Counted from the first letter of the stretch, positions 1 through 6,926 are shown. The stretch: DNA of 9,484 nucleotides from Pedobacter sp. UBA1951 (GCA_002336465.1 DDEP01000131.1:1418-10901); one strand, 5' to 3'. The notes: generated from the sequence alone by a model not told the origin. Translations and numbers: made by a program.

Positions 1-426
1 GCACCCAAACTGATCATGCTTACGGCTTGTAAAACTGCAGATGGTTTTTTAGCTAATGGAGAAGGTGTAATCAGTTTCTCCCGCGGATTTAATGCCATGG
101 GCACCCCTGCAGTTATTGCAGGCTTATGGAATGTTAACGACAATGCTGCCGCACAAATCAGTAAAAGCTTTTACCAGTACCTTTCACAGGATAAAAGTGG
201 TGCAGAAGCCTTGCATTTAGCTAAACTGGCATGGTTAAATCAAGTACAATCTAATGATGCCTATTATCTCCCTTATTATTGGGACAGCCTGATTTATACA
301 GGCAAAGATCAACATATCAAAACAAAAAAAGCATCTGACCCTATGATAATCTGGATCGGATGCCTAAGTGTACTTATTGTGTTAAGTGCTATCCTTATAT
401 TTAAATGGAAAAATTTAATTAGATAG
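1..426 (+). CDS. CHAT-domain (caspase-like) protein with C-terminal membrane anchor, 3' end only
   Basis: The frame is open from base 1, so this is the last 141 codons of a longer gene; the ATG at 16 is internal. The start reads PKLIMLTACKT, matching the CHAT signature 'LVvLSACeTg', and the catalytic-type cysteine codon is at 28-30. Further CHAT features follow: GEGVISFSRGF, an AVIAGLWNVND segment, and the helix SGAEALHLAKLAWL. CHAT domains are caspase/separase-fold (clan CD) proteases or protease-like modules; the partner histidine would lie upstream, outside the window. About 340-405 encodes a hydrophobic helix (IIWIGCLSVLIVLSAILIF) followed by a basic tail, so the protein is probably anchored at its C-terminus. 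Relatives in Bacteroidota usually carry N-terminal TPR repeats (family knowledge, not visible here). The stop overlaps the convergent TPR gene by 12 bp. Which side of the membrane the CHAT domain faces cannot be settled here. Confidence 0.85.
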   Translation, partial: APKLIMLTACKTADGFLANGEGVISFSRGFNAMGTPAVIAGLWNVNDNAAAQISKSFYQYLSQDKSGAEALHLAKLAWLNQVQSNDAYYLPYYWDSLIYTGKDQHIKTKKASDPMIIWIGCLSVLIVLSAILIFKWKNLIR

Positions 427-1155
427 TACCGACATCAATTCTTGAGATGAATTATATTCAGGAGCTGCTTTTTTAACACGACCTAACCATTCCATAGCAA
501 TTTTATGGTTGCCTTCTTTAACGTAGGTAAGGCCCATGATATAAGCAGATAAGCTTGCGTATTGAGATGACTGGTTATATACAGGAGTCAGTACATCCTT
601 TACGGTTTCATTACAATCAGTAGCAAGTAAGGTCATTGCATAATAGTTAGCTAACCTAATATCATCAGGATTTTGCCTATATGCTTTGGCTATGATTTGT
701 TTGGCTTCGTAATACTGTCCGTCATCAAAAGCCGTAGCTGCTTCTTTAAAACCCGGATACGGAGCAAGCTCTAACGATTTCACAATAGCTTCATTACTGA
801 ATTGGTATTTAGGATAATTACCTGGTTTCCAAGCAACCCATAAAAACACAACCGTCAATACCAAGGCTGTAAGACCTAAAAAAAGCTTAAAATTAATTTT
901 TTTCGATACTTTTACTGCTTCTTCCATAACATAGCTTTGCTCGTGAGATAATACGTTGTTTACGTTCTTAACTCCAATAGTCGAGCCAAACTCATTATTG
1001 AATATTTTTGGACTAAATGTGCGATTTATCTGCTTATAATATTGTAGCAGTTGTTGCAATTCTTTATCGTAAGGCAAAATGCTCTCAAACTCATTGTATT
1101 CCACATCAGTTAGATCTCCCTCTACATAACGTGCTGCCAACAAAACCTTATCCAT
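415..1155 (-). CDS. Single-pass membrane protein with TPR-like repeats (anti-sigma-like layout)
   Basis: The product has 246 residues and I cannot assign a named family. Residues 1-45 (YVEGDLTDVEYNEFESILPYDKELQQLLQYY) resemble the helical N-terminal part of Bacteroidota anti-sigma-like proteins, but without zinc-binding Cys/His. One transmembrane helix lies at about 90-108 (FKLFLGLTALVLTVVFLWV), preceded by lysines (KVSKK). By the positive-inside rule the N-terminus is cytoplasmic and the rest periplasmic. Residues about 136-165 and 203-235 look like TPR helices (FDDGQYYEAKQIIAKAYRQNPDD and GLTYVKEGNHKIAMEWLGRV). The gene converges on the CHAT gene with a 12-bp overlap of the ends, which suggests a functional pair: the TPR part could bind partners or the CHAT protein, and the N-terminus could hold a sigma factor. 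That role is inferred. No sigma-factor gene is in the window. Confidence 0.8.
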   Translation of the reverse strand: MDKVLLAARYVEGDLTDVEYNEFESILPYDKELQQLLQYYKQINRTFSPKIFNNEFGSTIGVKNVNNVLSHEQSYVMEEAVKVSKKINFKLFLGLTALVLTVVFLWVAWKPGNYPKYQFSNEAIVKSLELAPYPGFKEAATAFDDGQYYEAKQIIAKAYRQNPDDIRLANYYAMTLLATDCNETVKDVLTPVYNQSSQYASLSAYIMGLTYVKEGNHKIAMEWLGRVKKAAPEYNSSQELMSVLSN

Positions 1156-1198
1156 GCGCCAAATAATTTAGATAAAACACTAAAAAACAAGTTGTTAT

Positions 1199-1255
1199 AA
1201 AAAAACAAGCACATTACTTTTTAGCCTTAAAGCAATGTGTTTGTTTTAGTTTTTT
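1199..1255. terminator. Bidirectional terminator-like hairpin upstream of the TPR gene
   Basis: Arms AAAACAAGCACATT (1202-1215) and AATGTGTTTGTTTT (1234-1247) pair over 14 positions, with one G-U wobble in plus-strand RNA. An inner CTTT/AAAG stem (1217-1220 with 1229-1232) closes an 8-nt loop. The right side is followed by six T (1250-1255) for plus-strand RNA, and seven A at 1199-1205 give a U tract for minus-strand RNA. Each strand has one wobble and one mismatch, so it works similarly both ways. It could stop read-through from the CHAT gene after antisense passage through the TPR gene, or stop a transcript entering from the gene-free region on the minus strand. The next minus-strand gene starts only 44 nt further on. 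Confidence 0.6.
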
Positions 1256-1586
1256 GAGAGAGCCAATCATCTAAAACCTTATAGGTTTTAAAACACTAAC
1301 GGGGGTATAATAGGTAAATATTTCTACAACAAATCTCGAATAGTGTATTTTTTTACACAATTTAAATGTTAAAAACTATTTAATCAAATTTTACAGCTAA
1401 TAATGCTAAGATTTGAGGATTTTATTTAAAATAGAGTAAAAAATTCCCCAACTAACCACAAATCAACAATCCCATTGCTAAGAAAATAGAGCAAGACTGT
1501 GTAATCGGCCTCGTGCAACTTCTAAAACAGTAAGCACTATACTTGTTTTTAAAGGTAATACGCAAAGCCTTTTTATATAAATCAAC
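1256..1586. other. Gene-free AT-rich region between two terminators
   Basis: About 330 bp between the bidirectional hairpin and the gcvP terminator contain no convincing open frame on either strand, no tRNA-like element and no clear TAnnTTTG promoter. Small structures are visible: a 7-bp stem AAAACCT/AGGTTTT with loop TAT at 1273-1289 and a 5-bp GTGTA/TACAC hairpin around 1341-1356. The stretch at 1440-1560 is somewhat richer in GC than 1320-1440. The region must contain the promoter of the TPR gene or an unannotated small RNA, but I cannot point to either with confidence. Confidence 0.5.
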
Positions 1587-1618
1587 AAAAAAGGCCTGTG
1601 TAAAAACACAGGCCTTTT
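1587..1618 (-). terminator. Rho-independent terminator of gcvP
   Basis: A perfect 13-bp inverted repeat, AAAAGGCCTGTGT (1589-1601) and ACACAGGCCTTTT (1606-1618), has a 4-nt AAAA loop. On the minus strand the stem is followed by six T (A run at 1587-1592), directly downstream of the gcvP stop at 1642-1644. This is a textbook intrinsic terminator. Four T at the other end make weak plus-strand activity possible. Confidence 0.92.
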
Positions 1619-1641
1619 GCTATTCTTTAATCTAAATTCAA

Positions 1642-4518
1642 TTATGCGAATGCTTCTTCCATATAGCTTTCTATTGGAGGACAAGCACACACCAAAGAAC
1701 GATCACCATAACTGTCATTCACTCTTCCAACTGATGGCCAGAATTTATAAGCTGCCACATATGGAAGCGGGAAAGCTGCCGTTTGACGGCTGTAAGTATG
1801 CTCCCAGTCATTTCCAGTTACTACCGCAGCAGTGTGTGGCGCATTTTTTAAAGGATTATCTATTTTATCTAACGCTCCGCTCTCCACATCGCTGATTTCT
1901 TTCCTGATTGCAATTAATGCATCACAAAAACGATCTAGCTCATGTTTAGGCTCACTTTCAGTTGGCTCAACCATTAAGGTACCAGCTACCGGGAAAGAAA
2001 CTGTTGGTGCATGGAAACCATAATCCATTAAACGTTTAGCTATATCAACTACCTCGATACCAAAATTCTTAAATGCACGACAGTCTAAAATCATCTCGTG
2101 CGCACAACGTCCATTAGCACCAGCATACAATACGGGATAATGTTGTTCTAAACGTGCTTTCATATAGTTGGCATTCAATATCGCGTATTTAGTAGCATTT
2201 GTAAGTCCTTCGCCACCCATCATAGCAATATAAGCATGAGAGATCAATAGGATAGAAGCCGAACCCCAAGGAGCAGCAGACACCGCATGAATTGATTTCT
2301 CTTTACCAATATTTACTACCGCATGTCCTGGCAAATATTTAACCAAGTGCGCAGCAACTCCAATTGGTCCCATACCAGGGCCACCTCCACCATGAGGGAT
2401 ACAGAATGTTTTATGCAAATTCAAGTGACAAACGTCTGCACCTATGTTTGCAGGACTGGTTAAGCCTACCTGAGCATTCATATTAGCACCGTCCATGTAA
2501 ACCTGTCCGCCATTTTCATGAATGATATTACAGATCTCTACAATACTTTCTTCGAAAACACCATGAGTTGAAGGGTAAGTTACCATTAAGCACGAAAGGT
2601 TTGCCGCATGCTCTTGGGCTTTTGCTCTCAAATCTTCTACATCGATATTACCGTTTTCCAAAGATTTAACCACCACGATCTTCATTCCGGCCATTGCTGC
2701 AGAAGCAGGATTGGTTCCGTGTGCAGAAGCAGGGATCAAAGCAATGTTGCGATGATGATCGCCACGATCTTGGTGGTAAGCCCTGATTACCATTAAGCCT
2801 GCATATTCGCCTTGAGCACCTGCATTTGGCTGGAAACTCATTGCTGCAAAACCTGTAATCTCACTCAACCATTTATCTAGCTCATCAAATACTCTATAAT
2901 AACCTAACACCTGATCAGCGGGTGCAAATGGGTGTATCTTCCCAAATTCTGGCCAGGTTACAGGGATCATTTCCGTAGTTGCATTTAGTTTCATTGTACA
3001 TGAACCCAAAGCAATCATCGAATGGCATAAAGAAAGGTCTTTGGCCTCTAATGATTTGATATAACGCAACATTTCATGCTCTGAATGATGCGAATTAAAT
3101 ACCGGATGTGTTAAATAAGCACTGCTACGTTGTAATTGTGCAGGAATAGCTGCTTCTACCTCTTCAACAACATTTACGCTGTCTGTAGCTATGGCTTTAA
3201 CCTTAGAGAAAATGCGCACCAAAAGAGCCACATCTTCAAAATTGGTAGTTTCATCCAAAGAGATGTTTACCAACGTTCCGTTATAGTTTAAGTTGATATT
3301 ATTATCTAAACAATCTTTATGTATTGCACCGCTTAAATCATTTAATTCTACTTGTATCGTATCGAAATAAGCTGTATTTGCTACTTTATAACCAATCAGC
3401 TTTAATGATTCGGCTAAACTTACGGTTAAACCGTGTACACGTTCAGCAATGGTCTTTAAACCTCTTGGTCCGTGGTAAGCTGCATAAAATCCAGCCATAA
3501 TAGCCAATAAAGCCTGTGCTGTACAGATATTAGAAGTAGCTTTATCTCTACGAATATGTTGCTCGCGGGTTTGTAAAGCCATACGCAAGGCATAATTGTT
3601 ATTGCTATCAATAGTCACCCCTATTATACGACCCGGAATTGAGCGTTTATATTCTTCTTTAGTTGCAAAATAAGCTGCGTGAGGGCCTCCAAATCCCATT
3701 GGAACACCAAAACGCTGTGTTGTACCCACAACCACATCTGCACCCCACTCTCCCGGAGGAGTTAATAAGGTTAAGCTTAAAAGATCAGCAATTACAGTAA
3801 GCTTAATGCTTTGCTCATGTAAAGCAGCAGCAAAATCTCTGTAATCGTAAACTTCGCCATTTGCAGCAGGATATTGTACTATTGCGCCAAAGAAATCTGC
3901 GTTTGGTACAAATTCTTGGTGGTTACCAATCACCAGTTCAATACCAAAAGGATTTGCACGTGTTTTTAAGATATCAATGGTTTGAGCAAAAATAGCATCA
4001 GAAACAAAATACTTATTGCCTTGACCGTTCTTACGCAAACTGTATTGCATAAACATGGCTTCGGCTGCCGCAGTACCTTCATCTAGTAAAGACGCATTGG
4101 CAATCTCCATACCGGTAAGGTCTATTACCATAGTCTGGAAATTCAATAAAGCCTGTAAACGACCTTGTGCAATTTCAGCTTGATAAGGTGTATATTGCGT
4201 GTACCATCCTGGATTTTCAAAAACGTTACGTAAAATAACACCAGGTGTTATGGTATCATAATAACCCTGACCAATATAAGATTTGAAAACCTTGTTTAAT
4301 GAAGCAGTTTGTTTCAATGCAGCTAGGTAATCAACCTCCGATTTAGCTTTCGGCAAATTTAAAGGCTGTTTTAACCTGATGGCCGCTGGTACGGTCTGTT
4401 CAATTAATTCGTCTATTGATTTTACACCAACGGTTTTTAGCATTTCCGCTGTATCTGCCTCATTTGGAGCAATGTGGCGATCTTTAAAGTTTTCCTGATA
4501 ATGGATATTTAAGCTCAT
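1642..4518 (-). CDS. gcvP: Glycine dehydrogenase (decarboxylating), P protein of the glycine cleavage system
   Basis: The product is a 958-residue, single-chain P protein, full length for the fused form in which the alpha and beta halves are one polypeptide. It is a cytoplasmic PLP enzyme that decarboxylates glycine and passes the aminomethyl group to lipoyl-GcvH. The N-terminal half carries the hallmark YTPYQAEIAQGRLQALLNF (about 109-127). The C-terminal half carries the cofactor-binding LHKTF with the PLP lysine at about K703, followed by the glycine-rich GGGGPG loop (710-715). MIALGSCTMKLNA (501-513), SAHGTNPASA (598-607) and the C-terminal GRVNDSYGDRSLVCACPP (about 931-948) are also typical. 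The start at 4518 gives the usual short N-terminus (RHIAPNEADTAEML) and lies about 24 nt after a good -7 element. It has its own promoter and terminator, so it is monocistronic; gcvT and gcvH are not nearby. I see no frameshift and no missing active-site motif. Confidence 0.98.
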   Translation of the reverse strand: MSLNIHYQENFKDRHIAPNEADTAEMLKTVGVKSIDELIEQTVPAAIRLKQPLNLPKAKSEVDYLAALKQTASLNKVFKSYIGQGYYDTITPGVILRNVFENPGWYTQYTPYQAEIAQGRLQALLNFQTMVIDLTGMEIANASLLDEGTAAAEAMFMQYSLRKNGQGNKYFVSDAIFAQTIDILKTRANPFGIELVIGNHQEFVPNADFFGAIVQYPAANGEVYDYRDFAAALHEQSIKLTVIADLLSLTLLTPPGEWGADVVVGTTQRFGVPMGFGGPHAAYFATKEEYKRSIPGRIIGVTIDSNNNYALRMALQTREQHIRRDKATSNICTAQALLAIMAGFYAAYHGPRGLKTIAERVHGLTVSLAESLKLIGYKVANTAYFDTIQVELNDLSGAIHKDCLDNNINLNYNGTLVNISLDETTNFEDVALLVRIFSKVKAIATDSVNVVEEVEAAIPAQLQRSSAYLTHPVFNSHHSEHEMLRYIKSLEAKDLSLCHSMIALGSCTMKLNATTEMIPVTWPEFGKIHPFAPADQVLGYYRVFDELDKWLSEITGFAAMSFQPNAGAQGEYAGLMVIRAYHQDRGDHHRNIALIPASAHGTNPASAAMAGMKIVVVKSLENGNIDVEDLRAKAQEHAANLSCLMVTYPSTHGVFEESIVEICNIIHENGGQVYMDGANMNAQVGLTSPANIGADVCHLNLHKTFCIPHGGGGPGMGPIGVAAHLVKYLPGHAVVNIGKEKSIHAVSAAPWGSASILLISHAYIAMMGGEGLTNATKYAILNANYMKARLEQHYPVLYAGANGRCAHEMILDCRAFKNFGIEVVDIAKRLMDYGFHAPTVSFPVAGTLMVEPTESEPKHELDRFCDALIAIRKEISDVESGALDKIDNPLKNAPHTAAVVTGNDWEHTYSRQTAAFPLPYVAAYKFWPSVGRVNDSYGDRSLVCACPPIESYMEEAFA

Positions 4519-4542
4519 GGAATAATCGCATTTTTAATGCCG

Positions 4543-4550
4543 CAAAGGTA
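4543..4550 (-). promoter_or_regulatory. gcvP promoter, -7 element TACCTTTG
   Basis: On the minus strand the octamer TACCTTTG matches the Bacteroidota -7 consensus TAnnTTTG exactly, and its last base is 25 nt upstream of the gcvP ATG. I find no TTG at the usual -33 spacing; the nearest one is about 29 nt upstream. The leader would be only about 20 nt and contains a small GCATT/AATGC hairpin (4528-4540), leaving no room for a glycine riboswitch. Confidence 0.65.
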
Positions 4551-4607
4551 CGGATTTAAAAGAGATAAATAAAGCTTTGCAAATATTATAAAGCAATAAT
4601 TACATAG

Positions 4608-4672
4608 CTAGAGGCTTCGTGCACCGCAACTACAAGCACAACCCGCTCTACGCACTCGCAAAAGGAATAATC
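4608..4672. repeat. GC-richer intergenic patch, candidate dispersed repeat
   Basis: Within an AT-rich 225-bp divergent spacer, this stretch is clearly richer in GC. On the minus strand it reads as GCG/GTG-rich words (TTTTGCGAGTGCGTAGAGCG, then GGTGCACGAAGCC). It resembles low-complexity intergenic repeats that I recall from Sphingobacteriaceae genomes. No open frame, transposase or strong hairpin is seen in it, and only one copy is in the window. Calling it a repeat is therefore inference. Confidence 0.35.
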
Positions 4673-4696
4673 CATTAATATATCCTTTCATTTCAG

Positions 4697-4729
4697 TTGC
4701 TTATATTTTTCAGATTTTATGTAATTTAG
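4697..4729 (+). promoter_or_regulatory. Possible promoter of the thioredoxin-like gene
   Basis: A TTG at 4697-4699 and TAATTTAG at 4722-4729 (one mismatch to TAnnTTTG) are 22 nt apart, close to the Bacteroidota -33/-7 layout. The start codon follows 14 nt after the -7-like element, giving a very short leader. AT-rich sequence makes chance matches likely. Confidence 0.35.
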
Positions 4730-4743
4730 ATATATTAAATCTC

Positions 4744-5319
4744 ATGAACATGAAAGCAAAGAACCTATTCTTTTCCATTGTTATGCTGCTTACTTATAGC
4801 TTTACTACAATGGCACAAACTAAATTAACAGCCGATGATATTTTAAACAATGCCATCAAGGAGGCTAAAGCCACGCATAAAAAGGTTTTCATCAAGTTTA
4901 GTGCTTCATGGTGCGGCTGGTGCCATAAAATGGACGACAGCATGAAAGACCCTTCTGTTAAAGCTTATTTCGACAACAATTTTGTGATGCGCCAGATTAC
5001 TGTAATGGAAAACAAGGATAAGAAAGATTTAGAGACACCGGGAGGAGAAGAAATGATAAAGAAATACAACAGCGAGGGCTTTGGCATTCCTCTGTGGTTT
5101 ATTTTTGACGAGAATGGAAAGCTATTGGCCGATTCTCATATCCGTCCTGAGGGAACCGGCTTTGAAACCAAAGGCACTTCCATAATTGGTTGTCCTGCTT
5201 CTGAATCAGAAGTGGCTTTATTCATTAAGATTCTAAAATCAACTACCAAATTAAAAGAAGCAGAGCTTAAGAAAATTTATTGGGTTTTTAGAAAAAATGA
5301 CCCGCAATACAAAGGATAA
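4744..5319 (+). CDS. Secreted thioredoxin-like protein (CGWC motif)
   Basis: The product has 191 residues. Residues 4-24 form a Sec signal peptide (basic start, hydrophobic core, likely cut at TMA|QT), so it should act in the periplasm. FIKFSASWCGWCHKM (49-63) contains a CxxC redox pair, C57-G-W-C60, in the WCGWC context of the thioredoxin_7/DUF255-like branch. GIPLWFIFDENGKLL (114-128) supplies the cis-proline (P116) and the following strand, completing a thioredoxin fold. The role is likely thiol-disulfide exchange on exported proteins; the partner is unknown. Two start codons are possible, 4744 and 4750 (MKAKN), and both keep the signal peptide; the second gives the more usual MKxK start. 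The gene stands alone: it diverges from gcvP, converges on the lipoprotein gene and is followed by a terminator. No membrane reductase partner lies beside it. Confidence 0.9.
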   Translation: MNMKAKNLFFSIVMLLTYSFTTMAQTKLTADDILNNAIKEAKATHKKVFIKFSASWCGWCHKMDDSMKDPSVKAYFDNNFVMRQITVMENKDKKDLETPGGEEMIKKYNSEGFGIPLWFIFDENGKLLADSHIRPEGTGFETKGTSIIGCPASESEVALFIKILKSTTKLKEAELKKIYWVFRKNDPQYKG

Positions 5320-5339
5320 GATTCTTTCAAGGCATTTAC

Positions 5340-5458
5340 AAGAAGCTGTTTTTCTTCGTCCATGCGTCATCCTGAACTTGTTTCAGGATCTTGAAGTGGG
5401 AAGATTCCGTATCGAGTACGGAATGACGAAAAGTTAAAAACAGCTTCTTCTATTTTTT
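5340..5458 (+). terminator. Terminator stem of the thioredoxin-like gene, split by a repeat element
   Basis: A perfect 14-bp inverted repeat, AAGAAGCTGTTTTT (5340-5353) and AAAAACAGCTTCTT (5436-5449), is followed on the plus strand by TATTTTTTA (5451-5459). The stem and T tract are those of an intrinsic terminator placed 21 nt after the thioredoxin stop, but the loop is 82 nt long because a REP-like element lies inside it. On the minus strand no U tract follows the stem, so the convergent lipoprotein operon may not stop here. Confidence 0.7.
5364..5428. repeat. REP-like dispersed palindromic element, cloverleaf fold
   Basis: The outer stem CGTCAT (5365-5370) pairs with ATGACG (5423-5428). 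Inside are three arms. The first is ATCCTGAA/TTCAGGAT (5369-5376 with 5382-5389, loop CTTGT). The second is ATCTT/AAGAT (5388-5392 with 5401-5405, 8-nt loop). The third is ATTCCGTA/TACGGAAT (5404-5411 with 5417-5424, loop TCGAG). A few bases are shared between neighbouring stems, so not all pairs can form at once. The core words (CATCCTGAACTTG, TTTCAGGATCTT) match a short intergenic repeat that I recall as common in Bacteroidota genomes; this is recall, not a search. It has no coding capacity, so any mobility would depend on enzymes supplied elsewhere. Confidence 0.75.
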
Positions 5459-6014
5459 ATCGAGTTACGCTCCAACCCGTTTCTTTTTTGTATTTCAAGC
5501 GATAGGTTTTATTGATAAAGTCAGCACTATCATCTGGATTTTTCTCAAAGAAAAAGAAAGGTGTATTGACCTTTTTCAACGTTACCGTAATTTTTGCATT
5601 ACTGCTGTTGACAACAGAGAAATCTACAGGTTTCTCATCAGACAATTCGTAGTTTACAGCTTTTACCGTTGCATTATCTTTCTGCTGTTTTAGTACAAAT
5701 GCACTAGCTTTATCTGTAAGCTTTACCGTATATACAAAACTGCTGTCTTTTGAAAGGAATTTCTTTTTAGCGTTAACCCTTGTTAAAGTGATATAACCCT
5801 CCTGCTCCAACTTCTGATAAGCTTCCAGTTCTTTATATTCTTTCTCAGAATTGAATTTCAGTTCTCCAAGTGAGAATTTACCAGATTTATACTCAGGATT
5901 GGTTTGCAAATATTTAGTAACCTCTTTACCTGCTTCGTCGGCATTGATACTGGTTTTATCTTTACATGAAACCGCAATCAGGGTTATTAGAGCAAGAAAT
6001 ACAATCTTTTTCAT
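5457..6014 (-). CDS. Small hypothetical lipoprotein, third gene of the pdxJ operon
   Basis: The product has 185 residues and no family I recognise. The N-terminus MKKIVFLALITLIAVSC is a lipoprotein signal with C17 as the likely lipidated residue. CKDKTSINADEAG follows, a charged and serine-containing tether, so the protein probably sits on a membrane facing the periplasm. The mature part has alternating charged and hydrophobic stretches (YKELEAYQKLEQEGYITLTRV at 60-80, FVYTVKLTDKASAFVL at 93-108, AKITVTLKKVNTPFFFF at 140-156). It is probably a mainly beta-rich globular domain, without cysteine pairs or catalytic motifs that I can see. Its ATG overlaps the transporter stop by 4 nt (ATGA), which indicates translational coupling. 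The stop lies in the T tract of the convergent gene's terminator. The function is unknown. Confidence 0.8.
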   Translation of the reverse strand: MKKIVFLALITLIAVSCKDKTSINADEAGKEVTKYLQTNPEYKSGKFSLGELKFNSEKEYKELEAYQKLEQEGYITLTRVNAKKKFLSKDSSFVYTVKLTDKASAFVLKQQKDNATVKAVNYELSDEKPVDFSVVNSSNAKITVTLKKVNTPFFFFEKNPDDSADFINKTYRLKYKKETGWSVTR

Positions 6015-6925
6015 GGGCTTTTTCTTTTAAATTTATCAGCCTTTTTTAAATTTTCCAAATTAGGTAAAATCATAGACCCCAAAATAACTGCCACGCCCAG
6101 CCATCTTATCAAACTCACATCTTCATGCAACACCAAAGCCGACATACTCACAGCCACAGGCAATTCGGCAGAACTTAAAATAGAACTTAAGGTCAAGCCT
6201 ATTTTAGGGATGCCACTTGCAAAACATAAAGGAGGTATCACGGTTCCAAATACAGCCAAAATCAGTCCCCATTTCAATAGACTTCCACCCAAAGCCCCAT
6301 TTACCAAAAAGTGAGGTGGCAAAACGCAGAATATTAAAATACATGCACCGCTGATCATCAAGGCACTCTTTTTTAGGGGCGGATACTCGTTGCCTAACTT
6401 ACCGTTCAGCATTAAGAATAGGGCATAAAAAAATGCCGCTAGCATTCCAAAGCCGATTCCAACAGGGTTTAGCGCAACATGGTTACTTTCATAATAGCCA
6501 CTTGCAGCAACCGTTCCTATGAGAATAAGAAAAATAGCCATTACCTGTAAGCCGTTAGGCTTTTTCTTATAAATGAATAGCTCTAACAACACGCTTATCC
6601 ATACAAATTGCATCAGTAAGATAATAGCCACAGATGCCGGAATGTATTTTACACACTGATAATAGGTAAGACTTACCATCCCGGTAAAAGTACCGGCCAG
6701 CATAAGCTTTAACCAGTGCGTTACAATTACAGGTTTAGGTTTATCTTTTGGCTGTGTTTTTTGTTGTATGCCATAGATTACCCATAATAAAGCCGCACCA
6801 AAAAGAGCCTGTGTACCGGTTACATCTCCTAAGGTATAACCTTCGGCATAAGCCAGTTTAACAAACGTAGAAAGAATACCAAAACTACATGCGCCCAACA
6901 GCACCAATAAAATCCCTCTCAGCAT
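6011..6925 (-). CDS. EamA/DMT-family transporter
   Basis: The product has 304 residues and about ten hydrophobic segments in two homologous halves, the usual drug/metabolite transporter (EamA, ten-helix) architecture. The first half runs about 2-141 and contains YYQCVKYIPASVAIILLMQF. The second runs about 155-289 and contains GIPKIGLTLSSILSSAELPVAV and HEDVSLIRWLGVAVILGSM. These 'xxxPasvAsil...lPv...' segments recur at the end of each half as expected. The short basic tail (KKADKFKRK) fits the cytoplasmic side. Family members export amino acids, nucleotides or other metabolites across the inner membrane, but sequence alone does not give the substrate. The gene starts 1 nt after the pdxJ stop and overlaps the lipoprotein start by 4 nt, so it is co-transcribed with pdxJ. 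A link to vitamin B6 or a related metabolite is possible but unproven. Confidence 0.92.
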   Translation of the reverse strand: MLRGILLVLLGACSFGILSTFVKLAYAEGYTLGDVTGTQALFGAALLWVIYGIQQKTQPKDKPKPVIVTHWLKLMLAGTFTGMVSLTYYQCVKYIPASVAIILLMQFVWISVLLELFIYKKKPNGLQVMAIFLILIGTVAASGYYESNHVALNPVGIGFGMLAAFFYALFLMLNGKLGNEYPPLKKSALMISGACILIFCVLPPHFLVNGALGGSLLKWGLILAVFGTVIPPLCFASGIPKIGLTLSSILSSAELPVAVSMSALVLHEDVSLIRWLGVAVILGSMILPNLENLKKADKFKRKSP

Positions 6926-6926
6926 A

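Noticed and set aside
1..1155. A CRISPR-associated CHAT protease (type III-E Craspase-like system)
   Set aside because: There is no CRISPR array or Cas gene in the window, and the membrane anchor and TPR neighbour fit a different setting.
1478..1690. A 70-codon open frame on the minus strand spanning the gcvP 3' end and terminator
   Set aside because: It starts inside gcvP in another frame, crosses a strong terminator and encodes a basic, low-information peptide.
1617..2796. Plus-strand open frames at 1617-1895, 1832-2023 and 2608-2796
   Set aside because: All lie antisense within the well-supported gcvP gene and show no recognisable domain.
4519..4743. A glycine riboswitch upstream of gcvP
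   Set aside because: The promoter -7 element is about 25 nt from the start codon, so the leader is too short, and no aptamer-like pairing is seen.
5364..5428. A tRNA gene suggested by the cloverleaf-like fold
   Set aside because: It lacks an acceptor stem of proper length, a TTCGA T-loop and a proper anticodon arm; the arms are REP-like palindromes.
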